A stretch of DNA of 64,000 nucleotides, taken from assembly GCA_024803745.1 (NCBI GenBank), contig JANJXV010000024.1, positions 8,278,106 to 8,342,105 of the forward strand. Reading direction: 5' to 3'. Source of the DNA: Megascapheus bottae (Eukaryota > Chordata > Mammalia > Rodentia > Geomyidae). The position numbers and the translations under genes were made by a program. Below, one piece after another: positions 48,278 through 59,138 of the stretch. The notes below the pieces were generated by a model. That model was not told the DNA's origin. It was given only the letters and a program-made list of their open reading frames with translations, and made no database searches. Position 1 is the stretch's first letter. Every line of letters begins with the position of its first letter.

Positions 48278-48560
48278 TTGGGGATGGGAGGGGTGGGGAG
48301 GTAGTTGCAGGGGAAGGGAAAGTAAGAAAAAACAAGGGAGGGGATAACAATGTTCAGCAAGAAATGTATGTTCTAAAATCTATGTGCCAGTGATTGCATA
48401 TAGAGACTCCCTTCTCGTTTGTTAAACATGACATTTGAAATATGATATAAAAACTATGTTAATAAAATCTTTAATAAAAAATTACTTGAAAAAGAATTCA
48501 CTCACTACCTTACGTATGCAGCTGTAACCTCTCTGTACATCACTTTGAAAATAAAATTTT
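48278..48560 (+). mobile_element. Retroposon 3' end with a second unnamed repeat inside
   Basis: GGGATAACAATGTTCAGCAAG and AAATGTATG (48340-48371), resuming at CTCACTACCTTACGTATG ... CTCTGTACATCACTTTGA (48500-48548), match 62655-62745, where the two parts are contiguous. The piece between holds the repeat also seen at 29330. It looks like a nested insertion. Confidence 0.65.
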
Positions 48561-49389
48561 TAAAAAGAGAAATAGAAGAATTACAAGCAAATGACTATGG
48601 TCTATATGGTCTATGGATGACTACAATAGATATATAGGAAGTAAAATGCAGGTCTCATTACAACAAAAATCTACAACAAAACTAATTAAAAATGATCTTT
48701 GCCTTCCTTTCTTTCAATACTATGGGTAATGTATAATTCTCAATTATATGTCTAATGACATTGATGGGTTAATTTATATAGCTAGCATATATTAACTAGA
48801 GGGTCAGAAATAGCCCACAGTTAGAAATAGCTAGTAAGATGTTAGCTGAAACAAAGAGAAGTTCTCTCAAAATCTTCCGGAGAATTTATATAACAATATA
48901 AAACTTGATTGGTCTAAAATGAAAGATACTTAAGGAAAATTGATCACTTCCAGAAAATTTCATGTTAGCAATACCAGTTCAAATGCTCCAGTCTAACAAG
49001 AAAGTTGAGAGTTTAAGTGATCCTTTAAGTATATTACAAAAACCTTTCTCTTGAAATCATCAAAGAAGTTTTAAGACAAAAACTGGCAGCTTAGGATATA
49101 ATAGCAGATTGAACAAGTCACGTAATGTCTCTCTCTAAATTTTTCTTTGATTTGATGTGAGGAGCAAGCTATTCACCATATCTGTTGCCTGAACTCTAAA
49201 AGAATCCAATGCAAATACCTACCTTAAACAAAAAGGCATTGTTACATCATATCTTGCTTTATGGCAAAGGCCAAACAACAATGAACAGTTTCTTCCTTAC
49301 ATAGCAAACTAATTTTCCAATCCTGAAGTTCATTTAACAGTATCCTGAAGAACCTGTATAAAACAAAACAAAACAAAACAAAAAACCTA
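48561..49389. other. Intergenic AT-rich sequence, nothing recognised
   Basis: Ends in an (AAAAC)n run at about 49360-49386, next to the following SINE. Confidence 0.35.
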
Positions 49390-49620
49390 CCCTGGTGCTG
49401 GTGGCTCACGCCTATAATCCTAGCTATTCAGGAGGCTGATCTCTGAGGATCAGGGTTCAAAACCAGCCCTGGCCCAAAAGTCCAACAGACTCTAATCTCC
49501 AATTAGCCACTAAAAAACCCAAAGTGGCACTGTGGATCAAGTGGCAGCACAGTAGCCTTGAGCTGAAGAGCTAAGGGACAGCGACCAGGTCCCCTTACTG
49601 ACAAAAACAAACAAAAAACA
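49390..49620 (+). mobile_element. Type B SINE
   Basis: GGTGGCTCACGCCTATAATC, TTCAAAACCAGCCCTGGC, CTAATCTCCAATTAGCC, GATCAAGTGGCAGCACAG and GGGACAGCGACCAGG. Tail of CAAAAACAAAC. Confidence 0.92.
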
Positions 49621-50024
49621 CAGTGCTGTTTTAATTGTGGAACAAATATTAAACTCAAACAGCTTCCCATATATAAAACACTCTGTAAACTGTCAAGTAT
49701 TCTAAGACTATGGAAACACACATTTAATCCTAAAAATTACAGTATATTGGTTTGAGTATCTTTAGTCGTAGAGTAGGAAATGATTGGATATCAAATGAGA
49801 GTGTACTGCTCTAAGAGAAAGTGATTTCCTTGATTTTTTCCCCATTATTGTCAAGAATAGAATTGATTATTTCCCTAATCATAAGTATACTTTGTGCTTC
49901 TGCAATTAAGGAGCTAAGCAGACTTAAAAATCACTTATTTAATGTAAGACTACTTAATACACATTATGCACAGATCTGGGCACTAAGGATATTGGGGAAA
50001 ATCTTTTCAACCTTGTGATTAGTT

Positions 50025-50268
50025 TCCCTCTGCTGGCTCACATCTATAATCCTAGATACTCAGGAGTGTGAGATCTGGAGTATGTACAGCTCAAAGCCAT
50101 CCTGGGCAAAAAAAGGTAGCAAGGCTCCATATTGAATTTATCAACAAAAGACCAGATAGGAGTCATGGCTTTAAGTGGTAGAGTACCAGTCAAGCAAATA
50201 AATAGAGCATGTGTAATGTTCTGAATTCAAATTTTAATATCAACAAAAACAAAACAAAACAAAAATTC
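50025..50268 (+). mobile_element. Older composite SINE
   Basis: CTGGCTCACATCTATAATCC, CTCAAAGCCATCCTGGGCAA, TCATGGCTTTAAGTGGTAG and TTCTGAATTCAAATTTTAAT, tail AAAACAAAAC. Middle resembles the copy at 23890 more than type B. Confidence 0.7.
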
Positions 50269-50375
50269 TTGCATTTTCCTAATAGTTTGAACATTTTTCA
50301 AAGCACATTAATATTTTTCACATTCTTACAGTGATCTTTTAATGAAATGGAAGTGTTCAAAAATACTTTATCATG

Positions 50376-51068
50376 ATTGGGTAAATGCCAAGTAGTGGAA
50401 ACAAGGACACACTAAAGCCACTAGAACAATGATGTGCATTGCAACACTATTTACCATAGCAGTTGATGAGTGGATCAGGATGTGGTATTCATACACAATG
50501 GAATTCTATGCTACTGTCAGAAAGAACATTGCCCCATTTGTAAGGAAATGGAAAGACTTATAAACAATCATATTAAGTGAAGTAAGCCAGACTCAAAGGA
50601 ACATAATCTCAATGATTTCCCTCATTTGTCATAATCAGTAGAAACCTTGGGATCTCCTAGTAGAGATTTACAACAGAACAAAACCTAGAAACATAAGGCC
50701 ATATAATATGATGCTAAATGAAAGGACCTCCAGGATATAGAAACAAAAGCCATACAATGAGTTATTGTTGTCCTCAATGTACGATGTTATCTATCATTTC
50801 TTTTGCTTTTCCTTGGTTATCTTATATTGTCACAGTATTTCACCTTGTTATCTGATATCTATTATATATATATATATGTGTATTTGGTTATTTGAAATTG
50901 GATAGGGAAGGGGGGAAAACAAGATGAGGGGTGGGGTGGGGGTTGGGGGAGGGAAATGGGGACCAAGACATGAGAAAGGATATCAGTGTTTGTGAAGTAA
51001 TGCAGCTTCTATCTGGTGAATATAAAGTAACCCTTCTATAAATAACAATAAAAATATATCAAAAAAAT
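50376..51068 (+). mobile_element. LINE-1 3' piece (ORF2 end + 3' UTR)
   Basis: Contains the L1 post-ORF2 sequence order: GGAAACAAGGACACACTAAA, CATACACAATGGAATTCTATG, CATATTAAGTGAAGTAAGCC, AATGATTTCCCTCATTTG, then GGGGAAAACAAGATGAGG, GGGACCAAGACATGAGAAAGG and an A-rich tail. 5'-truncated; no open frame. Confidence 0.9.
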
Positions 51069-51484
51069 GCTTTATTAAGATTGAACTATCTTAAATTTCA
51101 GACTCAAACTTTCTTCAGACTTATAGGTCTTTACTGGGTCAACGTTAGCTTTTGCTGCATGTCTGGAAATAGCTCAGTCTTTCCTTACATGTCATTGTGC
51201 CACTTACATTGAGAGATAACAGCCCTCCCCCAACTCAAATTGAGTGAAATAAGCACTGATTATTAATTATTCCCTCTTGCCTGTGCTGAGCCAGACTAAG
51301 TTGTGCTTTTATCTTACAGTCTGGTTATATACCTGCAGTACCTGTCTGCCATCTTCCTTGTAGCTATCCAGGATATGTTCTTCACAAAGGGATGGCAGAA
51401 GTAGAAGAGAACCCATTCCTGCACACACATTGTAAGCCTTTGTCTTTGTTGGCTAATATCCCATTGGGATTTGCTTCAAAAATC
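51069..51484. other. Intergenic sequence upstream of the second dispersed-repeat copy
   Basis: Unassigned. May belong to the same unnamed element as 51485-51600, whose limits I cannot set. Confidence 0.3.
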
Positions 51485-51600
51485 AATAGCAGTCTTCAAA
51501 AGTCCTTTGAAATACCCAATGTGATGAAAATTAGAAATGACTTTGTATGCAAACACTTCCTCTTAAATGTGAAAAAGTTTGTCAGAAGCAAAGAAATAGT
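51485..51600 (+). repeat. Unnamed dispersed repeat, copy 2
   Basis: AGCAGTCTTCAAAAGTCCTTTGA, GAAAATTAGAAATGACTTTG and TGCAAACACTTCCTCTTAAATG match 44755-44850. An open frame across it (51392-51619) has no known relative. Confidence 0.65.
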
Positions 51601-51807
51601 GAGCTACTGGAGGCTATAAAGAATAATGTGAAGGGTTTGACCCACTCTATAGCTTTGTTTTATACCAGTAGTCTCACACATGTATGCATTTGTCAAAACT
51701 CAACAAATTACATAGTTTAAGTTGATAAAATTGACCATTCGTAGACTGTAATTTAAAGCAATTCACAAGGTCAAATCCAAAGTCATTATTTAAGAAAAGG
51801 TATATTG

Positions 51808-52004
51808 GGCCAGGAGTTTGGCCTACTGGTAGCGCGCTTGCCTCGCATGCACGAAGACCAAGGTTCAATTCCTTGGTACCACATACATAGAAAAAAGCTG
51901 GAAGTGGTGCTGAGGCTTAAGTGGTAGAGCTCTAGCTTTGAGAAAGTCCAATGACAGTGCCCAGGCACTAAGCTCAAGCCCAGGACTGGCAAAAAAAAAA
52001 AATT
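51808..52004 (+). mobile_element. Type A SINE, first of a head-to-tail pair
   Basis: GTTTGGCCTACTGGTAGCGC, CCAAGGTTCAATTCCTTGG, TAAGTGGTAGAGCTCTAGC and AAGCCCAGGACTGGC with an A12 tail that abuts the second copy. Confidence 0.96.
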
Positions 52005-52202
52005 GGGGCCGGGAGTTTGGTCTAGTGGTAGTGTGCTTGCCTAGTATGCACGAAGACCTGGGTTCGATTTTTCGGTACCACATACATAGAAAAAAGCCGA
52101 AAGTGGTGCTGAGGCTCAAGTGGTAGAGCTCTAGCCTTGAGAAAGTCCAAGGACAGTGCTCAGGCCCTGAGCTCAAGCCCAGGACTGGCAAAAAAAAAAA
52201 AA
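52005..52202 (+). mobile_element. Type A SINE, second of a head-to-tail pair
   Basis: GTTTGGTCTAGTGGTAGTGT, CTGGGTTCGATTTTTCGG, TCAAGTGGTAGAGCTCTAGC and AAGCCCAGGACTGGC, A13 tail. GGTATAT occurs just before the pair (51799) and just after it (52204), not between them. Confidence 0.96.
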
Positions 52203-52334
52203 TGGTATATGGACCAATACTTTCAGCACAAAGCTGAAGACAGGATCCAAAAAAAGAAAAAAAAATCAGTAGGCTATAGAATAAAGGAGAACACTTTTGA
52301 AGACTGAGATACCAGAGGATCCTTCATATTTCTT

Positions 52335-52616
52335 TTTTTTTAATTTAAATTTTATTTTTAACTGTTGTGGTAATGTATAGAGGGGTTAACAGTTACATTC
52401 ACCAGGTAGTAGGTGCATTATTTCTCACATATTGATATCCCTTCTCATGTTTCCCCATTTCTCTCCCTCCACCCCATTCCAATCATCTTGTTTTCTCCTC
52501 TTCCCTTTCCTATTTCAAATAAACAAATAAATGTTTATATAATATACTAGGTAACAAAGTCAGATACAGTAACAATATGAGATTAACCAAAGGGCAAAAA
52601 ATAGAGAAGAGAAATA
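52335..52616 (-). mobile_element. LINE-1 3' end with perfect 13-bp TSD
   Basis: Reverse complement of the window's L1 3' UTR: CCAGGTAGTAGGTGCATTAT, CATTGATATCCCTTCTCATG, TCATCTTGTTTTCTCC, CAGATACAGTAACAATATGA. CTTCATATTTCTT flanks it at 52322-52334 and 52617-52629. Confidence 0.95.
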
Positions 52617-53061
52617 CTTCATATTTCTTGCCTGACATTTGCTCCCACTCAAGATTGCTTTGAGAATCCAACAAAGCACTGAGTATTGGTATATGGTGAG
52701 CTGGGTAAATAGTAGGCATTGTTATTTCTACATGACTCTTTATTGAATGGATCCCATCTTCAGAGCTCAAATAACAATCTGGTTTTCTGACATTCATAGG
52801 AAGGATTTTTATTTCCTAGTAAGCATGGATTTGGGTCCAAGACAAATGTTTATGCTTTGCTGAGGCCATTTCAAGTGGCTACAGTAATAAAAAAAAATCA
52901 GCTACAGGAAGTTCTATCAGGTAAATGATGCTAATTTTTCATTTTTATTAAAAGCATACCTTTATTCCACCTTCTGATTCAGATGCATTTTCAGGCACCC
53001 CAACATCCAGCTTAGTAAAGTGTGCATCTTTATATTTTCTACGTTCTTCATAGTATCTGTT

Positions 53062-53100
53062 TCCTTTCCTTCCTTTCCTTCCTTTCTTTCTTTCTTGCTT
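53062..53100. repeat. (TTCC/TTTC)n microsatellite
   Basis: TTTCC, TTCC and TTTC units directly before the reverse-oriented SINE, at the position of its tail; probably grew from a degraded A tail. Confidence 0.93.
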
Positions 53101-53105
53101 GCTTT

Positions 53106-53337
53106 TGCGGGTCATGGGCTTGAACTCAGACACTGTCCTGTCCCTGAGCTCATCAGCTCAAGGCTACTGCCCTACCCTAGGGCCTGAGTGTTGTCCCTGA
53201 ACTCTTCTGCTCAAGGCTAGTGGTTAATTGGAGATAAGAGTCTCAGGTCCTCTTATGCCCAGGCTATCTTTGAACCTTGATCCTCAGATCTCAGCTTCCT
53301 GAGTAGCTAGGATTGCAGGTGTGAGCCACCTGGCTTC
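53106..53337 (-). mobile_element. Type B SINE with duplicated right-arm segment
   Basis: CTGTCCCTGAGCTCATCAG + CTCAAGGCTAC is followed by GTTGTCCCTGAACTCTTCTG + CTCAAGGCTAG before GTTAATTGGAGATAAGAG. Left arm CTTCCTGAGTAGCTAGG and GCAGGTGTGAGCCACC. Confidence 0.9.
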
Positions 53338-53399
53338 TGTGTTTCTTTTCTAAAAGAAGTACATAAGAATTATACAACATACTGTGGAAATGATCCCTG

Positions 53400-54452
53400 A
53401 AATCTACAGCTAAAAATATCGAATACTCCAAAACTAATCTTCAAAGAAACAACCATCCCATTAAAAGATGGTCCAAAGACTTAAAGAGAGCCTTCTCTGA
53501 AGAAGAAATAAGAATGGCCTATAGACACATGAAGAAATGCTCCACATCTCTGGTCATAAAAGAAATGCAAATCAAAACAACTCTAAGATTCCACCTCACT
53601 CCAGTTAGAATGGCCATGATCAAGAAATCTAATAACAACAGATGCTGGTGGGAGTGTAAACTGGTTCAACCACTATGCAAAGCAGTATGGCAGTTCCTCA
53701 AAAGACTAAACACAGAGCTCCTCTATGACCCAGAAATTCCACTACTTGGCATTTACCCAGCCGTCCAGAAACAAGGACACACACTAGCACAACGATGTTC
53801 ATTGCAGCACTATCTTCCATAGCAAAGATATGGAACCAACACAGATGCCCCTCAGTAGATGATTGCATCAAAAAGATGTGGTACTTATATGCAATTGAAT
53901 TCTATGTTGCCATCAGAAAGAATGACATCACCCCATCTGTAAGGAAATGGAAAGGCTTGGAAAAAACTCATATTAAGTGAAGTAAGCCAAACCCAATGGA
54001 ACATAGACTCAATGGTTTCCCTCATTTCTAAAAATCAGTGCACACCTAGGACTCTCCTAGCAGAGGATTACAATAGTGCAAAATCAGATACATAAGGTCA
54101 TATAGGATGAAGCTAAATGAAAGAATCTCCAGGATATGGGAACATAAGCTTTATCTTGTGTGATTGTTGTACTTAATGTACTATGTTACCTCTTCTCTCT
54201 TGTTGCCCTTTGGTTAATCTCATATTGTTACAATATCTGACTTTGTTACCTGGAATATTGTATAAATGTTTATTTGTTTATTTGAAATAGAAAAGGGAAG
54301 GGGAGAAACAAGATGATTGGGAGGGGGTGGATGGAGGGAAATGGGGACAAAAACATGAGAAGGGGTATCAATGTGAGAAGTAATGCATCTACTCTCTGGT
54401 GAATATAACTGTAACCCCTCTACACATCACAATTAAAAAATGAAAAATAAGG
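53400..54452 (+). mobile_element. LINE-1, 5'-truncated, with ORF2 C-terminal remnant
   Basis: The longest relatively young L1 here. Frames at 53514-53822 and 53795-53980 encode the end of ORF2 (for example [20 protein letters not shown] and YDPEIPLLGIYP). They are two frames, so a frameshift splits it. NNNRCW runs directly into WECKLV; L1s usually have extra residues between, so an internal deletion is likely. The 3' UTR signature (ACATGAGAAGGGGTATCAAT) and an A-rich tail end at about 54452. Not mobile. Confidence 0.93.
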
Positions 54453-55016
54453 GAAGGAAAGGGTTGGGTAGAAAGAGTGAGAATGTTGAAAGGGGTGACC
54501 GTGATCAAGATTCATAAACTGCTGTGGTAAGTGAAAACTCCTTGAACAGCTACTTAAATAATCTAATTCTAGTGATACTGTCTCTATAAGGTTGTCTACA
54601 CCTTCTCTATAAAATTAAGTTCCTTCTTTTGCAATTGCCAATTAGCTTTCCTTCAATTCATGACTGTATTACATGTGATGTGTTTTTATATCTTGTTCCC
54701 AAAGTAGAACTGAAATATTTTCTTATTTTTGTAATTTCCTCACTGTAGTACCTGATGACTAGATATGGTTAAAAATACTCATTGAGTAAAATTAGGAAGA
54801 GAATAGAAATAAGTTAGTAAAAGATCATGGACCTCATCTCACCCTATTCTTAAAAAGCAATATGCACCAAAAATTCTGCTTGTGAGTTATACCTTAAAAA
54901 AATTGACTTTGAAGAAGCTTCTAAATCTTTATTGCAACTTCCACTGCATGTGGGTCAGAAAATGATTCTCTTTTTTCATTGGTCTTTACTTAATCATACT
55001 ATACAAAAATATATTC
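54453..55016. other. Intergenic AT-rich sequence between two L1 pieces
   Basis: Nothing recognised. Confidence 0.35.
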
Positions 55017-56085
55017 TTGCTAAGGGATCTCAATGGACACTCTTCAGAAAAAGAAGTACATATGGCCAATAAATACATGAAGAAATTCTCAACATCATTG
55101 ATTATAAATGAAATACTGCCAGAATGGCCACCATCAAGAAGACAAATAAAAATGCTTATAAAGCTGCGGAAAGAAGGGACTTAAGTATATTTTTAGTAGG
55201 ATGGTAAACTATGGAAATTGGCATGTCGAATCTTCAAACAACTAAACATAGAGCTATTATATGGTGCAGTAATGCTACCCCTGTGCATTTATCTTTTTTT
55301 CCATATATTTTTATTGTAATTAATAGAAGGGTTACATTATATTTGCCAGATAGAAGGTACATTAATTCACGTACATTGATACCCTTTCTCATGTCTTGGT
55401 CCCCATTTCCTGGGCATTTATCTTAAAGTTGCATGACAGGATACAACAAAATGGGTGTTTAGGTAAATATCCATTTTCATTTCAGCACAGTTCACAGTAG
55501 TCAAGTTATGGAAACAGTACAGATGCCCTACAATGTACCAATGAATAAAAATGTCATGGAAAAATATAATAGAATTTTATGTAGTGATTAGGAAGAATGA
55601 ATTTATGTCATTTACATGGCAATGAGTGCATCTGGAAAATGACAGCGAATGAAGTGAGCCATGCTCATGAACACAAAAGGCACATATTTTTCTCTTGTAT
55701 TTTCTTTCCTTAAGCCCCAAATAGAACCTCCCTTATAAACACAAAAGGACATAATCATCGTGAAGTTCAAAAGAATATATGTAAGGATAAAACTCTAAGA
55801 GTCAACTTTTTGAGCAATTAAAAGTTTAACAAAATAAATATCAGAAAGCAAAGTATGAAATGGGAGGATAATGAAGAAGGAGGGTGAATGAAAAGGAGAA
55901 AAGAGGACAAATACAAAAATAATATTCAATGAGCAGATGCAGCCAAGGATTGGGAAGTGTGAAATGAGTATGAAGAGATGGGGAAGATGAGATGGAGACT
56001 ATGACAAAGTAATCAAGAAGCAATGGATGCAAAATACATATGTTATATTGAGACGCCCTTGTAAACACCCTTGATTTTTAGAAAC
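55017..56085 (+). mobile_element. Old LINE-1 3' half, split by a younger L1
   Basis: GGCCAATAAATACATGAAGA, CCACCATCAAGAAGACAAA and ATGGAAACAGTACAGATGCC, ACATGGCAATGAGTGCATCTG are degraded ORF2-end L1 sequence. 55296-55413 is a reverse-oriented insertion. Confidence 0.8.
55296..55413 (-). mobile_element. Very short LINE-1 3' insertion nested in an older L1
   Basis: TTGCCAGATAGAAGGTACATT, GATACCCTTTCTCATGTC and TTGGTCCCCATTTCC are the complement of the L1 3' end. GCATTTATCTT is duplicated at 55285-55295 and 55414-55424. Only about 118 bp were copied. Confidence 0.95.
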
Positions 56086-56483
56086 TTAACTCGCTAAATC
56101 TTGAAAAAAATGCATAAGAATGTAATATTGCCAAGCATCTAAAAGATAATTTTGGCTATTACTACAAAATTATTATTGAGCAGAATTTAGAAGATATAAA
56201 AAAAGACCTTTTCAACAAATGGTGCTAGAATGACTAGCTATCAATAAAAAAGTGAACTGCAATGATCTGGTGTCATAGTTACAAGTAAACATAAAATGGA
56301 GGCACAAGAGAAATCTAAGAAATTTCCAGAAAAATATGAGAAAATATCCTTTTGATTTTCGATTATATTAAGATCTCTTAGAAAAGTTGGAATGAAGGAT
56401 GAAGCATGAAAGATGCACAAGCTGGTCATTATCAAGCTTGAAATATTTTCTCTTTAAAAGGTGCCATTAAAAAACAAGTCTTG

Positions 56484-56707
56484 GCTGGGCATCGTGGCTC
56501 ATGCCTGTAATCCTAGCTACTCAGGAGGCTGAGATCTCAGGATCACAGTTTTAAGCCAGCCTGGGCACTAAAGTCCGTGAGACTCCTATCTCCAATTAAC
56601 CACTAGAAAACCAGAAGTGGAGTTGTTGTTCAAGGGTAGGGCGGTAGCCTTGAGCTGAAGAGCTCAGGGACAATGACCAGCCCCACAACTGATTAAAAAT
56701 TGAAAAA
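56484..56707 (+). mobile_element. Type B SINE nested in old L1
   Basis: CATCGTGGCTCATGCCTGTA, TAGCTACTCAGGAGGCTGAG, AAGCCAGCCTGGGCACTAAA, CTATCTCCAATTAACCACTA and GAGCTGAAGAGCTCAGGGAC. AAGTCTTGGCT flanks it at 56476 and 56708. Confidence 0.94.
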
Positions 56708-56712
56708 AAGTC

Positions 56713-56782
56713 TTGGCTATGTTCATGGTTCAGTGGTAAAAGCATATGCATGATAAGTGCAAGGCCTGATTTCTAAGCCAAA
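56713..56782 (+). mobile_element. ID-like monomer, old
   Basis: GGCTATGTTCATGGTTCAGTGG and GTGCAAGGCCTGATTTCTAAG resemble an ID unit's A- and B-box parts. Confidence 0.55.
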
Positions 56783-57525
56783 TAAAATAATTCAAGAGTC
56801 TTTGAAATGGAAGAAAATCACACATAGAGATTAATAAAATTATATGTATGACAAAGACTTCTTCCAGACTATTCAATGAACTATTAAAATTTACTAATAA
56901 AAAAATCAACTAGCTCAGTTTAATCTTTAGCAAAAAAGACTTATTTAAGGCAATTCTTTACAAGGAAAGATATAAATGAAAAATGTCAGCATGAAAAGAT
57001 TATGGAGAAATAATTATTTCCATATATACAAATTATTAGAGAAATTCTGGCATATATGTTTGTATATATTATATAAGTATTATGTATAAGTTATTAGAGA
57101 AATCTGCATTGTAAGACTACAGTGCAATAGCATTGACTACCAACTTGAATTAAAATTTGAAACTACACCAAGAGTTGTTAAGATGGTAGAACAACTGGAA
57201 TTCGCCTTCTAACAGTTGGATTGAAAATGGTGCATGCAATTGGGAAAATTGTTGGACAGTACCCCATAACAGAGTAACTCCATTCTAAATACTTATTTAT
57301 CTAAATGGAAATAATCTTTGTATCTAATACTGACTTGGATGGATACTTGAGTTAGCATTAAGTGAAAATTAACAATGATCATAGTGTTTATTAACAGTGA
57401 ATGGGTAAAGATGTGGTAAATCCATACAACAGAATCACTTTGCTAATGAGAAAGAATGATCTACCGATATGTGTACCAGGGTTGAATAAAAAACATATCA
57501 TGGTAAGTAAAAGAAGCTAACACAA

Positions 57526-57725
57526 GGCTGGGAGTTTGGCCTAGTGGTAGAGTGCTTGCCTAGCATGCATGAAGACCGGGTTCGATTCCTCAGTACCACA
57601 TACATCGAAAAAAGTCAGAAATGGTGCTGATGCTCAAGTGGTAGAGCTCTAGCCTTGAGAAAGTCCAAGGACAGTGCTTAGGCCTGAGCTCAAGCCCAGG
57701 ACTGGCCAAAAAAAAAAAAAAAAGA
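57526..57725 (+). mobile_element. Type A SINE with perfect 14-bp TSD, nested in old L1
   Basis: TTTGGCCTAGTGGTAGAGTG, ACCGGGTTCGATTCCTCAG, TCAAGTGGTAGAGCTCTAGC, AAGCCCAGGACTGGCC and an A15 tail. AGAAGCTAACACAA at 57512-57525 and 57726-57739. Confidence 0.97.
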
Positions 57726-57890
57726 AGAAGCTAACACAAAAAATGGATAAGCCTAATTGTATTTATAGAAAATTGTAAAAAATGTGAGATAACTTAACCG
57801 GGCAGAAGAGAGGTCAGTATTTGCTGGAACTAAGAGCAAAAGAAAATAGGAGCTGCAAGAGACCACAAGTTTTGAAAATGCCCCATATCT

Positions 57891-59138
57891 TCCTTTGTAT
57901 CGGTCATTTCATAGATGCCTATGTCTGCCTAGAAAAAAACAATTATATGGTTTACAAGAATTCAATTCAATTTGTAAATTAAAACTCAATAAAGTAGACT
58001 TACAAAATAAAAAGGTTTCCAAAAGACGTGGAATGAATGAAACTATCCGTAGAAATTAAGAATATATTTATAGATAACATTTTCATAAAACATGTATGAA
58101 AAACAAACATATCAAACACAAATAGATTTTAGTGCTAAATTTCAACATAGTACAGATATGAAAGGCATGCTTTTTGTTTCTTTTTTGCTAATCTTTACTG
58201 CCTATGAAATCCTTACTGCTGCCTGGCTTCTCCTCCCTTTATTCCTTTGGTGAGCAGACATTGCTTTTGTCTCCTTTCCCACTCTTTCCCTATCCATCTC
58301 TCCCACATTATTTTGAAAAAAAATCTTTTTGACACTTTATATAAAAAGACTTTTTCTTTATTTTAATTTTGGAAAGAATTTTAGAAGATGAAATTAAAAT
58401 ATCAGGGTTAGCATATTATAGTTCCATTAAAGCAATTGGAAGTACTCATAGAAAATGTATTAAACATTTCCTACACCATCTTCAGAAAAAGTACTCCCAA
58501 GGTCATGGTAATATATTAGTGCTCACAAAGCTCTTGAAATTCTGGCTTAATTTAGTGTGTCCATAAGGAAAAGCTTGCTGGTTTCTATTTGTTTTTCCTC
58601 ACAACTGGACTATTTCAATGAGCACATTTATTGTACATTTGTTTTTCTCTCTTTCCTACTTAAGATGTTTACACAGAGGAGAACGGGATTAAGGATCCAT
58701 TTTCAAAATAAACTCATTTTTCCATATAGTTCAGTTAGAAGCAAGCTTTAAACAGAACAGATTATTGGTTTTAGCTAATTTAACTTTTCAACCTTAATAT
58801 TGCTAAGGATGACTATTAAGGAAACATGAACACAGTCAGCATGTGAGTGTTTGGCATTGTAATAGGATCTGAATATTTGGAGGATTTTGGGAACATTCCC
58901 ATCTATATTTATATTTTACTTATATATATTGTGTACTTATATATTTATAATATGTGTAAACTTATTTTATGTTATTTATATTACATATTATGTATATATT
59001 ATATGTTTGTTTATATATTATATATTCAAACTTATATGTAAAATTACAGTATTAATGATTTCATTTTACAATACAGTATTTTTGCAGATGGCACTGCTTT
59101 TCCTGAGGAAATACTACATTTGAATTGCTATTTATTTA
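57891..59138. other. Intergenic AT-rich sequence with TATA-rich run
   Basis: TATATA-rich sequence at about 58903-59040. No gene or transposon assigned. Confidence 0.35.

Larger units (their letters stand above)
56190..57890 (+). mobile_element. Old LINE-1 (ORF2 region), interrupted by three SINEs
   Basis: Pieces in correct L1 order: TTCAACAAATGGTGCTAG (56211), ATCTCTTAGAAAAG, ATGCACAAGC (56370-56420), CAATGAACTATTAAAATTTA (56874), AGCATGAAAAGATTATGG (56988), GATTGAAAATGGTGCATGCA (57220), AAGATGTGGTAAATCCATAC and, after a SINE, GGCAGAAGAGAGGTCAGTATT (57801). No open frame remains. Confidence 0.8.

Noticed and set aside
53514..53980. A host protein-coding gene
   Set aside because: The residues are the C-terminal part of L1 ORF2, split by a frameshift and followed by an L1 3' UTR.
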